Source: Hydnum rufescens UP504 (Eukaryota > Basidiomycota > Agaricomycetes > Cantharellales > Hydnaceae). Taken from it: 64,000 bases of DNA. Made by a program: the position numbers and the translations under genes. The DNA lies in assembly GCA_014904985.1 (NCBI GenBank), contig MU128998.1, forward strand, positions 1-64,000, read 5' to 3'. Below the pieces are notes generated by a model, which had not been told where the DNA came from, did not search any database, and saw only the letters and a program-made list of their open reading frames with translations. The first letter of the stretch is position 1, and each line of letters starts with the position of its first letter. Shown here piece by piece: positions 54,548 through 64,000 of the stretch.

Positions 54548-54921
54548 GGGGGCTTCACAGTAGAAAAAAAGAGACAAAACTGTCACAAGACTGATGCAAA
54601 ACTGGCCTCAGTTTTGCATGAGTTGTGACCCATAGTTTTCCTTCAGTTTTTCTTTCTCAAAAGGGCCTTCACAGTAGGGGGCCCAGAACTGGCTTACAAG
54701 TAAGCTGAGCAGAGTGTGAACCATGCTTTGTCATCATAAGTGCAACTTGGCCAAATGAACTATACAACCATACAGTACAATTGGAGTGGAGTCTGAGAAA
54801 GGGAAAGTGTGGTGCCTGGCCCAGTTTTGTGTCAGTTTTGCCAAGAATTTCCAGTTCTGCTCCAGTTGTGTTTTTCATTTTTGTCTCAGTTTTTCTCCAG
54901 TTTTGCTACTGTGAAGCCCCC
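54548..54921. mobile_element. 374-bp MITE with TA target duplication
   Basis: The ends are GGGGGCTTCACAGTAG (54,548) and CTACTGTGAAGCCCCC (to 54,921), perfect reverse complements flanked by TA on both sides (54,546-54,547 and 54,922-54,923). The next bases continue imperfectly as GAGACAAAACTG / CAGTTTTTCTCC-like. A partial internal copy of the tip (TTCACAGTAGGGGGC) lies at 54,668-54,682. There is no coding content. The TA duplication suggests mobilisation by a Tc1/mariner-type transposase. Confidence 0.85.
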
Positions 54922-55027
54922 TAATCATGGAGTACAAGTACATGTATGCATAGCAGAATCATGGGAAGACATTGTTCCTTGTGTCTTTAGATTCCAGTGA
55001 TGCAATGGCATCAGGAGAACATCTGCT

Positions 55028-58000
55028 TCAGCCTTTGGAAGGCCTTAGGGAAGCCTTGGGCATGCATTTCTCTGTCATGTCTTGGGGGAAGGGGGGTATA
55101 TCTTGGGGAGGGATTCCATGTCTTGGGGGATCATGACTCCTGAGGGAGGAGTGCAGAAGGGCAACAGTAGGTGCCAGCCTAGAAACTGGTTCCTCCCTGA
55201 AATGCCAATTAAATGGGTCTTGTGGAACAGCAAGAATTATCACATGACCATCTGAGCATCCAACTGCAACTCGGGGGTGGGTTTGCTGACTTGATGCAAT
55301 GATCCCAGGGCTTGAATGTGCTGGGATGTGACATACATGTCTGGGATGATCATACACATCCCACTTCACTTGTATCTGCAGGCCACTAAGGGACCATACA
55401 AAAGGAGTCAAAGCCACAGGGGGGGTTGCTTGGCGTGCCCAAGGAGGTAAGGCACTGGGAGGTTGGGAAGTCAAATCCCATGCTAAGGTTGCAGCCCCAG
55501 TGTGTGAGATCAAAGTGAGGCCATCCAAGGAGAAAGCAATCTCCCAATCCTGATAAGCTGAGTGACAGTCTAATTTGGCAATGAGTGCACCAGACATTGC
55601 ATCCCACAAATGTATAGTATGATCCAATGAGCCTGAGGCCAGGTGCAATCCATTGGGTGAAAATACAACAGTCCTCACTGGATTAAAATGACCTTCCAGC
55701 TTTGCAATGGACACCCCAGATATTGCATCCCACAATCGTAAGGTACAATCATTGGAGCCAGATACCAGATGCAATCCATTGGGTGAAAATGCAGCAGTGC
55801 CAACCAAATTGGAATGGCCTTCCAGTTTTGCAATGGATGTGCCAGATATGGCATCCCACAAATGGAGAGTATGATCAGAGGAGCCTGAGGCCAGGTGCAA
55901 TCCATCAGGGGAAAATGCAATGGTGATAACTGGGCCAGAATGGCCTTCCAATTTTGCAGTGGGTGCACCAGATATGGCATCCCATAATTGGACAGTATGG
56001 TCATGGGAGGCTGATGCCAGGCACAATCCATTGGGTGAAAATGCAAGGGCATTAATCTGATCAGAATGCCTTGCCAGTTTTGCAACAGATACACTGGATA
56101 TAACATCCCACAATTGCAGAGCAGCATTATAGGAGCCTGAGGCCAGGAGCAATCCATCAGGAGAAAAGGCAACAGTTCTAATTGGAGAAGAAAGGCCTTC
56201 TAGGGTTGCAGTGGATGCACCAGATATCCTGTCCCACAACCGTAGAGTATTATCCCCAGAGCCTGATGCCAGGTGCACTCCATCAGGTGAAAATGCAATG
56301 GTGTTAACTGAACCAGAATGGCCTTCCAGTGTTGCAATCAGCTTTCCAGATATCCCATCCCATAATCGTACAGTATGATCCCTGGAGCCTGATGCCAGGT
56401 GCAATCCATCAGGTGAGAATGCAATGGTTTTAACTGGACCAGAATGGCCTTTTAGTTCTGCAACACACAGCCCAGATGTGCCATCTCGCAATCGTACAGT
56501 ATGATCAGTGGAGCCTGATGCCAGGTGAAGTCCATCAGGTGAGAATGCAATAGTTCTCACCCAACCAGAATGGTCTTCCAGTGTTGCAATGGATGCACCA
56601 GATATGGCATCCCACAATTGGAGAGAATTGGAGGCTGATGCTAGGAGCAATCCATTGGGGGAAAATGCAATGGCTCTAACCTCACCAGAATGGCCTTCCA
56701 GTTTTGCAATGGACACATTAGAGATGGGATCCCATAGTTGTAGAGTATGATCCTTGGAGCCTGATGCCAGGCACAATCCATCAGGAGAAAAGGCAACAGT
56801 TGTAACTGAATCCGAATGGCCTTCTAGGGTTGCAATGAATGCACCAGATACACCATCCCACAATCTCAGAGTGTGATCCAGAGAGCCTGATGCCAGGCAC
56901 AATCCATCAGGTGAAAATGCAACTGCTGGAATGGGACCAGAATGGCCTTCTAGTATTGCAATGGACACACCAGATATGGCATCTCGCAATTGTAAATCCT
57001 CATTACCAGAGCCTGATGCCAGGCGCAATCCATCAGGTGAAAATGCAATGGTACCACCACCACTCCAGAAAGTACTCAAGTGCTGTGGCCATTCAGACTC
57101 CACACCCTGCAACACCCTGATGCAATCCTTTCCATCTTCACAATATGCTTGGGACAGTGCAGTGTTCCCTGGGGTGAAAGGTAATGCAGAATGATATACA
57201 TGCAGTGCACTCCCCCTTATCACCTCCCCATGTGCAAGAATGAATCGATATGAATCAGAGAGGATTGTTACAACAATTGCCTTGCATTTCGAACTTTTCT
57301 GTGATCGGAATCACTGGGGAATTAGCCACAGCACCGATGATCAAATAAGAAAAGTACACATACCGCCCAGTGTTGTGCATCCAGAATCAAACTTACAGCA
57401 CGAGAGACTCCCCCAATCAAGCTCAATGCTTCCAACCACCATAAAATCGACCGCATCGAGAACCACTCCAGTGCCTCCATCATTCTCTTCTCCCCGAACT
57501 CCACACACGACAGGTGTGACGCCCAGTACCGGCATGCATACTGAACCTCCGGTGACAGTGCCTCTCTCACTTTTTCCTCAAACCCATCTACTTCCTCATT
57601 CAGCAGTGATGGATCTGAGATACCAGCTACGTCCCGCTTGAGATGTGTCGCCATCAGTTCGAAGCATCGGATAGCATGTCGCAGTTCCTGTTCTGGCACA
57701 GGAACAATCACAAACTCCACCATGGAGACATCGCGAGGCATCCGTGATAAACTCGATAAATGAAGGGTGGTAGATACGAGGCGCCTCGTGAATATCAGAA
57801 GGGGGGACGATGACTGAATGAAGATGGCGTAAACTGGCCTCGACCACAGGTGTTTCGTACCGAACAAACGTAGCCAACGAATGCAGCGAGAAGGGCTCGC
57901 GTAACAGCACAATGCTCCCTACGACAATTTGAAACCTCTCCACAACGTCTTTATCGTTATACGCAGAAAGGGAGTTGCGGAGCACCCCCATATAGAGTTC

Positions 58001-59085
58001 ATCCAGCTGCGAATACGGTGTCACCCTAGCTTCCCTGAGGGACTGGGCATTCAGGATAAGCCTGAGATGCCTGCGAGGATCCTGCACACGATCGTCCTCT
58101 ATGAACCGGATTGCCGTGGCTGCGTAGACGAACAGCTTCCCACTCTTCTCTACGAGAAATTTATCTCAGCCTCCGTCACCCAATCCGCAGGCATCGCAAG
58201 GTCAAGTTTCCCCGGAATACTGGCCAATTGGGTGGAGAGGTAAAGGCGGATATCTTGCTCGATAACCGATGCATCGATATCGTGAAGAACCGTCTTCGCC
58301 AGGTTGGGGGCCTTGTTGAACACAGAGGATAGGTGAGGTTGCGGACGGCTTGTGATCAAGATCCGTAGGAAAGGTATTCGGATTAGGTGTGCAAACACAA
58401 GTCGCAAAATATCTGCAGCACCCTTTTCCTCGCATTCATCGAGGGCATCAAGCACGATAAGTATTGGGCGCTGCTGGGGATTGACACTGAGAAGTGGCTT
58501 CAAGATTAATTCGTGGAGCTGAGACGACAGTTCCTTTCGCCCGACTGTCGGATCTTGTCTCAGGGCTGTCACGATGACCTCTTTGAACGCATTGTCTGAA
58601 TGCGCGAGTTGGAAGGCGAGTGTGGGTAGTACAAGTCCTGGATCCCGTAAACGTTCGTCGCCCCGAGAAAAGAAGAAACTGGCACCCAGCATCGCTTTCC
58701 CTTCCACTCGTTCCGCGACGGTTTTGGCGATGGTGGATTTACCGATGCCAGCAAGTCCGCTGACCCAGTACACAGGGGGTCTTTCGCCGTTCGCGCTCTC
58801 CGACCATGATAGAATCTCCTTCAATATGGCGACACGAGTGCCCTTGAGACATGAGGATGGGGCGTCCTTGCGGACAGAGTTGTGGGCCGCGTATAGAGCG
58901 CGAGGAAGATCCATTAAAAGAAAAATATCAGGAGATCCCCGTGCGTCTGTAAGAACATTGATTAGGGATAAGTTAAACACCTGAGGGAGGGAGTGACTAT
59001 TACCGTAATGGAGATGGACATCCCCTGCACGACCACCAATACCGCCATCTACGCCATCGCCACCACGACCAGTTACTGAGGACAA
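55028..59085 (-). CDS. NACHT-WD40 STAND protein (NWD family), frame-disrupted
   Basis: A minus-strand gene. A Gly-rich start (GRGGDGVDGGIGGRAGD, from 59,085) is followed by an intron at 59,003-58,947. The NACHT NTPase has Walker A GLAGIGKST (about 58,765-58,739) and Walker B PILIVLDALDECE (about 58,470-58,435), and a helical linker carries VPVPEQELRHAIRCFELMATH (about 57,710-57,650). Another intron is at 57,363-57,299. Then comes a 731-codon frame with about 13 WD40 repeats and a C-terminal tail to 55,028. Such proteins act as cytosolic sensors or allorecognition switches in fungi (HET-D/HET-E class). Two frame changes without splice signals, at about 58,157 (a stop after EAEINFS) and about 57,730, indicate a pseudogene or sequence errors. 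No effector domain is visible at the N-terminus. Confidence 0.85.
55520..57090 (-). repeat. 126-bp (42-residue) WD40 repeat array, about 13 units
   Basis: Each unit encodes a form of AFSPDGLHLASGSxDHTxxLWD followed by xISGxSIAKLEGHSGPV. One unit (about 56,640) lacks three residues, and the last (about 55,550) is degenerate. The units are nearly identical at DNA level, so they are prone to recombination and copy-number change. Confidence 0.9.
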
Positions 59086-59247
59086 GAGCGTATGAGGTGA
59101 AGATCGGAACGAGGGATTGAAAAAACTCGCTTATAGAGACAGGGATTTTCCATCGTAAGCAACAGGTGTGGGCTGCACTCCTGGCTAGATCTGGGTGAAA
59201 AGATTTGCCCGTCGATTTCGATATTGGAGATACGGGACAAGCAGTGT

Positions 59248-59592
59248 TCAATCGGGGGATATCAGACTTGTGGTCCACACCAACAGGTGGGCGCTAAGAT
59301 TTGGAGGGAGAGTCAAACTCCTCGGCATATTCCGCTCTCGCTCAACCGCTCTGAGGCCATCATCGGGGAACTGGGACCTAAGAACATCTGGATGAGCGAC
59401 GATCTGGCCGCGATTCTCGACCCCAACGAATGCCAAGGCATCTTCACGCGTGAGACCGAAGTTGAAGTGTATTCTGTCTGGTCGTGTTTCCTCAATTTGT
59501 ATATCTTGAAGCCTAGTCCCATGTTCCGAATTCGTCCTCAATAGCCATGGGGGTTGTGGTCTCCTTACGACAATCAAGACCATCCCATCCAT
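59248..59592 (-). other. Possible upstream exon or separate small gene
   Basis: A 114-codon minus-strand frame with a protein-like stretch EDALAFVGVENRGQIVAHPD. It precedes the NACHT gene on the same strand. A related phrase, DAAAFLGVQNLGPSFTAPDA, can be read on the minus strand at about 62,355-62,295. It could be a leader exon or a relic of another gene. Confidence 0.25.
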
Positions 59593-59599
59593 CGCCTCT

Positions 59600-62456
59600 C
59601 TGGCTACGCAAGCTGAAGAATCCGGGTGATATTAATTGCATTCTACACAAACTGATAGCTTCTTCTGCATAATAGGAATTGTCGTTGTCGTCTCGCTATA
59701 CTTATGCCCTTCTTTTCATTTCCTTGGTGTTTTTCCTGTTCCTTGGTCTTGCGATTCCGTGCATTCTTTTTGCACTAAGCAAGTCGTCATCGGCACACCA
59801 GGACAGAATCCGTGTCATGTGGCATTCCGGAGAAAGCAGGTTGGTGTAAAAATAAGAAATGATGCTGGGAAGCTGCGAACGAAATTAAAGTACCCACTAC
59901 TGAACCTCTGGCTATCCCTGCGAGCCCCGGAAGATTTCAAACTACATATCTCAGTGTTCTCTGTGAATCGCATCTCGTAGTTCCTGCACATTCAGGTCTC
60001 TCTCAGACCGTGTCCTCGATCATAACTTCCATGCTCCTAGTCCGTGTGTGTATCATGGTTTTCTACGTCTCGAGACCTCCCAGCCGGGCCCTTGCGAATA
60101 GTTTGCGTCTCATTTGTTCTACTCTGGGGAGTTTCCCTCGCCGTTAATTCCCGACTTTTACGCCCACATTGATCCGCCGCATGTGTTCGTTGTTTCTGCA
60201 TAGAGTCTTCATCGGATTCTGGCATCGTAGACGTGTTGCGACGGTCTACAGTACCCAACGTATTTCACATTCATGTTCAAACATTTTGTCTACATGATTC
60301 GCTTCTCGCGATGTCCGCCTCGTAAACTCTGATCCAATCTGAAATATCACCGTGATTCGAGCTCTTCATCGGGTACTGCCTGGAATCAACACGATCTTCC
60401 GCAATCCAAGGGTTACAGGACATCTGACCTGGTGCCTTCCGTGGCGGGGACTTTCTGTGGAATGTATATTGGGATCGTAGCGCCCAAATAATGGGCGTCT
60501 TGAAGCACGCCTCCTCCATGCTGGACTCAAGTGGTCCACCCTCTTGCTGCACTGGTACTGACCGGAACGAGAGTATCGTGCAGATTATCTCGAACGGGGA
60601 GTCAGCCAGGTTCGATTTCGAGCTTCAGGGATACCTGTCGGCAATCGTCTTCCGCCCGTGGTCTCATATGAGGCCAACATATTAATATTTAGGGCCGCAG
60701 AGAGGTCGCACTGAAATATTTCTATTGGACTTTTGGAAATGGAACATCTCGTCAATCCTTGGTAATCCTGTGGCCACTTTTCGCTGTATTCTGCTGTTAG
60801 CCTCTTATGACGACGTTTGAGAGAAGGCATCCCTTGTGATTACTCGTGCCTGATCATTCTCGGGCGTCATTTTAGTACCACAAACAGTTTAGTGTCTACG
60901 AGATTAGAACGTGAACTCAAGTTATCAGGGCCATCTGGCCTCGTGTAATGAAGGCCTCATGTAGAATCCATGTCATATCAGTGGATTCAAATAATGACGC
61001 CCTGAAAGCTTGCACCGGTCACACTGTGCCTCGCAACTATCTTTGCGAATTTTAGACGTGAGCAGAGCCGATATGGATTGAGCATCAACTGCAGCATGCC
61101 AGAGCCGAGGAAAAGACGTCAGGTTAGTGGGGAGTCCCGTGGGATCCATTAACGAACAGTAACAGACCTACGGCAGTTATCTTCCCATCTCTGGATATTA
61201 TTCTGACGATTCCTTTTGCTATATCCGCCCAAATATTGTGTGGGGCGGAGTGCGCAGTGAATCGTGTGCATTTTCCGTGAGAAACGTATGATCGTATCTT
61301 CCATTAACGCAACCTCGCATATTGTGTGGGAGTAGATATGAGCCCCGCAAGGATAACGGCTGATGGACAGGAAGAGGTTTTACGAGTCAGACAGGTCCGT
61401 ATTCTACCTACGAGTTGATCACAGCATAGATTCATGGAAAACGACGAAGGGTCGAGTCACATGCTAGATCAGGTAAAGAAACTCTTCGAGTATCTGAAGC
61501 TGGTGATGAGATCAGGAAACTACATCAGAACATATCACGAGTTGAGACCATCGGCACTATCTTTCGCCTGGGGATTGTACACTGCGCTCTCGAACAACAT
61601 TGTTCCAGAGCCAATTTCCATCCTTCGGTTCGCAGACGGGACTGACATCCATAGCGGAATTGGAAATAGCACAGTCCATAGGCCGCAGGGGCGGGCAGAG
61701 TGCACACCCCTCAACAGCGCTGTTCTCCGCGTGACACGAGGAACGTACGACGGTCATAGCATAGTAACGTGGGGCGATATTGTTAATACAACGAGGGAGG
61801 TATCCGATACCCAAGAGTGAGATAATGACTTCGCGCACTCAAGCCGAAAACTGACCATAACGCTTAACGTGGCGCAGTACAATGCTGGATATTGTGCTTC
61901 GGACGCGTAGCGAGGCAGTATTCGATCGAATGTCCGTCCATTCCACTTGCATAAACAACAACAAACCTCGGTGGGTAGTCACAATACTCGATTGACTCGG
62001 AGATAACAGCTGCGAAGTGTCCACCAGCGAACACTCCCGTACGGTGCCTTCTGCGTAGCTCGACCCCGGCGCTGGACTGCCAGTGTACGGACGTGGGGGG
62101 AATAGTAACCGCGACGGCCCTAGCTCCGGTATATCTCTTCAGCGAGAGCTAATGGCGCAGGTGGCTAATTTTCATAACCACAATTGTGGAGACCTGCTGC
62201 AGTATAGATATGGAACATGGTGACGCAAGTTACTCGAATTTCAAAGCAACGTTGATATAGGTCGGATGACGTCGATGACCAACCTGTTGTCCAGGCCTGC
62301 ATCAGGAGCTGTGAACGACGGGCCCAGATTCTGGACACCGAGGAATGCCGCGGCATCTTTCCACATCAATGCCACATATTCCACTGTGGAGGCGAAATAT
62401 CGCGACGCATGTCACGTGAGCGACCGGTGTCACCCATAGCATTCAGGTGCATTCAG
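59600..62456. other. No supported gene
   Basis: A moderately GC-rich region without long frames. The plus-strand ORF 61,434-61,820 (128 codons) has plausible composition but no motif or splice context. A minus-strand scrap at about 62,355-62,295 resembles part of the frame at 59,592-59,248. Confidence 0.4.
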
Positions 62457-62694
62457 TAGCCCTGCTCAATTCTGCTCACCTCACCTCAAACTTCTTTTAT
62501 TTTTAACTTTTGTTGCTGTGTGAAATAAAAAGTTGAGCCATTTTCGTGAGACGAACTTTTCACGTCTCACCTCAACAACTAATCTTTTAGCATCCGGCCC
62601 CCTGAAACTCTGAATGATTTGCATTATAGATCTGGGTCCCGTGACACCGGGGGCTGACAGATCAGTTGGAAGTGGAATGTACAACTTTTCAGTC

Positions 62695-63710
62695 TACAGT
62701 AGTGGACAGCCAAAGTCATCAATTGTATCCGGGGCTTGATTGGGGCATTTTTAGACTTAGATAATGGCAAACCTGGGCTCCTTGGGGCCCAAGGAGTCCA
62801 AAAACATGTTCATTTAACTTCTAGGGGGAAATTTTGGGTTGGCCAAATTTTTGGGCCAATTTTAAGCCAAGTCACACTACCTCTGAGGCCACTGTAGTGG
62901 CATGAAGATGTGTTGGAGTCATATTTACATATAAACCATAGGCTGGATGAACAAATAACAGTTATATACATATAAAGAATTATCTACAGGCAAGTGTATG
63001 GACAATTAGTTGAGAATAGACTCTATAGCAAGCATAGCTCTCTTGGAAACACCATGGTGGGACTTTTGCTTCTTCACTGCCCACTCAGCTGCTCTTTGTG
63101 TGAGTCCAGTGTGGTATGCAGATATAAAGTGCCAAGGCCAATTGATAAAGCAATGGATAGTTCCTATGGGACATGAGTTGAGACTATCCATTGCAACCCG
63201 CTTTGCCTCAGTAAAGCTGGTTTTAAAAACCTCACAGTAGCAATATTTTGCATATCCCCAATACTATGGAAATAGTCAGTGTGAGCTATTAGAATCATCA
63301 AGCTGTTGAAAATACACTGTGATCTGAGCTTGGTCCATAGGTGAAACCAAAGCAGATGTTGAGCAGAACAGTGAATGTTGGAGATTTCCAAATGTGACTC
63401 CACATGGGGAACAACTTCAATTTTTAATTTTCTGCCTCTCTGGATACAGCTAGAGACCTGTTCGTTCCAGAATCATGTTCTCCTCATCCATACCTTCATT
63501 TTGATACCAAAGCCGAGTACAGGCACTTAAAAAAGACCATGTGGCCAAATTTTTTGCATAAATCTCAAGAAATTTTAGAATTTACAGAAACTAACCATGT
63601 AGCTAGCTTCTTATACCATTTCTAAGACCATTGGTATGATTTCCAAACAGTCTCAATAATTATTTTGGACCCTAATTTAAATTGATGACTTTGGCTGTCC
63701 ACTACTGTAC
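62695..63710. mobile_element. Nested Tc1/mariner-like relic
   Basis: ACAGTAGTGGACAGCCAAAG followed by TCATCAATT (62,696-62,725) and its reverse complement (63,680-63,708, AATTGATGACTTTGGCTGTC then CACTACTGT) form inverted ends. CAGTAGTGGACAG resembles tips of fungal Tc1/mariner elements. A degraded transposase scrap lies inside at 63,191-63,006. Confidence 0.65.
63006..63191 (-). pseudogene. Tc1/mariner transposase C-terminal scrap
   Basis: The minus-strand frame reads FISAYHTGLTQRAAEWAVKK then SHHGVSKRAMLAIESILN to a stop. This resembles the C-terminal helix of fungal Tc1-type transposases (a Y-x-x-GL-x-x-x-x-A-x-x-A-x-KK pattern). The upstream DDE region is not readable in one frame. The match is by eye only. 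Confidence 0.45.
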
Positions 63711-64000
63711 TCATTTCTAGACCCCAACTTTTCTAGTTTTAGGCCCGGGAAATCTTATAGCCGTGCCAAGACTTGCAACAAAAGTTATTTGTTGAGGTGA
63801 GGTGAGCAGAATTGAGCAGGGCTAGTATCCTGTGAACATTTCTGAATCTTAAGATTCGTCCTGATCGGCCCGATATGTCTTCGTCTCTTCCTCTGCCTTA
63901 TGTTTCGGCTGTCCGTTGAGCTTGTGCTTTCCATGTCCTTGCGTACCCCAGGCAATAGATCAGCTTCCATGCAGCCACTAAGATTGGTGCGGAAATATGA

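Larger units (their letters stand above)
62457..63825. mobile_element. 1.37-kb element with ~31-bp TIRs
   Basis: The left end reads TAGCCCTGCTCAATTCTGCT followed by CACCTCACCTCAA (62,457-62,489). The right end (63,792-63,825) is its reverse complement, ending GAATTGAGCAGGGCTA. Both tips carry TA, consistent with a TA target site. The interior is AT-rich and holds a second TIR pair, so this is probably a non-autonomous element with a nested insertion. Confidence 0.8.

Noticed and set aside
55702..57194. Plus-strand ORFs opposite the WD40 repeats
   Set aside because: Antisense shadows of the repeat; the minus frame gives a clear WD40 protein.

Overview
The window looks like a transposon-dense stretch of a filamentous basidiomycete genome, most likely an Agaricomycete. 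The evidence is: spliceosomal introns of about 50-110 nt with GTRNGT donors, CTAAC/CTAAT branch-like sites and YAG acceptors; three loci of KDZ (Kyakuja-Dileera-Zisupton) transposase; Ty1/copia, Ty3/gypsy and Tc1/mariner-like relics; and a NACHT-WD40 (STAND/NWD) gene. I see no convincing housekeeping gene, tRNA or rRNA. All family calls are from reading by eye, without database searches.

Layout. 1-2,140 is an array of modules, each alternating an intron-like segment holding an AGCAGC/GCTGCT hairpin with an exon-like segment holding a CACACCC/GGGTGTG hairpin. It runs into a GGGGCCCC-rich end module. 2,786-6,976 is a giant inverted repeat centred at 4,825 with almost no spacer; its arms carry more of the modules. 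6,985-25,450 looks like a decayed ~18.4-kb KDZ element: inverted GGGGCCCC end modules enclose a minus-strand accessory gene (10,580-7,293), a broken minus-strand gene (16,979-13,196), tandem repeats, an assembly gap and a plus-strand KDZ pseudogene (21,211-25,220). A copia fragment follows.

26,636-44,961 is an 18.3-kb element with imperfect ~1-1.3-kb terminal inverted repeats. Each end has a subterminal array of the palindrome TAGRCATGYCTA at about 21-22-bp spacing. It carries a KDZ transposase gene with every expected exon readable (32,852-28,871, minus) and four plus-strand accessory genes. One of these (40,493-42,845) is related to the accessory gene in the decayed element. In both elements the KDZ gene sits at one end and is transcribed outward, and the related accessory gene sits at the other end and is also transcribed outward. 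I infer one family of large, cargo-carrying KDZ transposons.

44,962-49,670 holds a small foldback element, two more module arrays, end modules and a solo LTR with a 5-bp target duplication. 49,680-54,921 is relics: a KDZ C-terminal fragment, a gypsy gag fragment, a possible membrane-protein fragment and a MITE. 55,028-59,085 is a NACHT-WD40 gene with about 13 near-identical WD repeats and two apparent frameshifts. 59,600-62,456 has no gene I can support. 62,457-63,825 is a TIR element with a Tc1/mariner-like relic nested inside.
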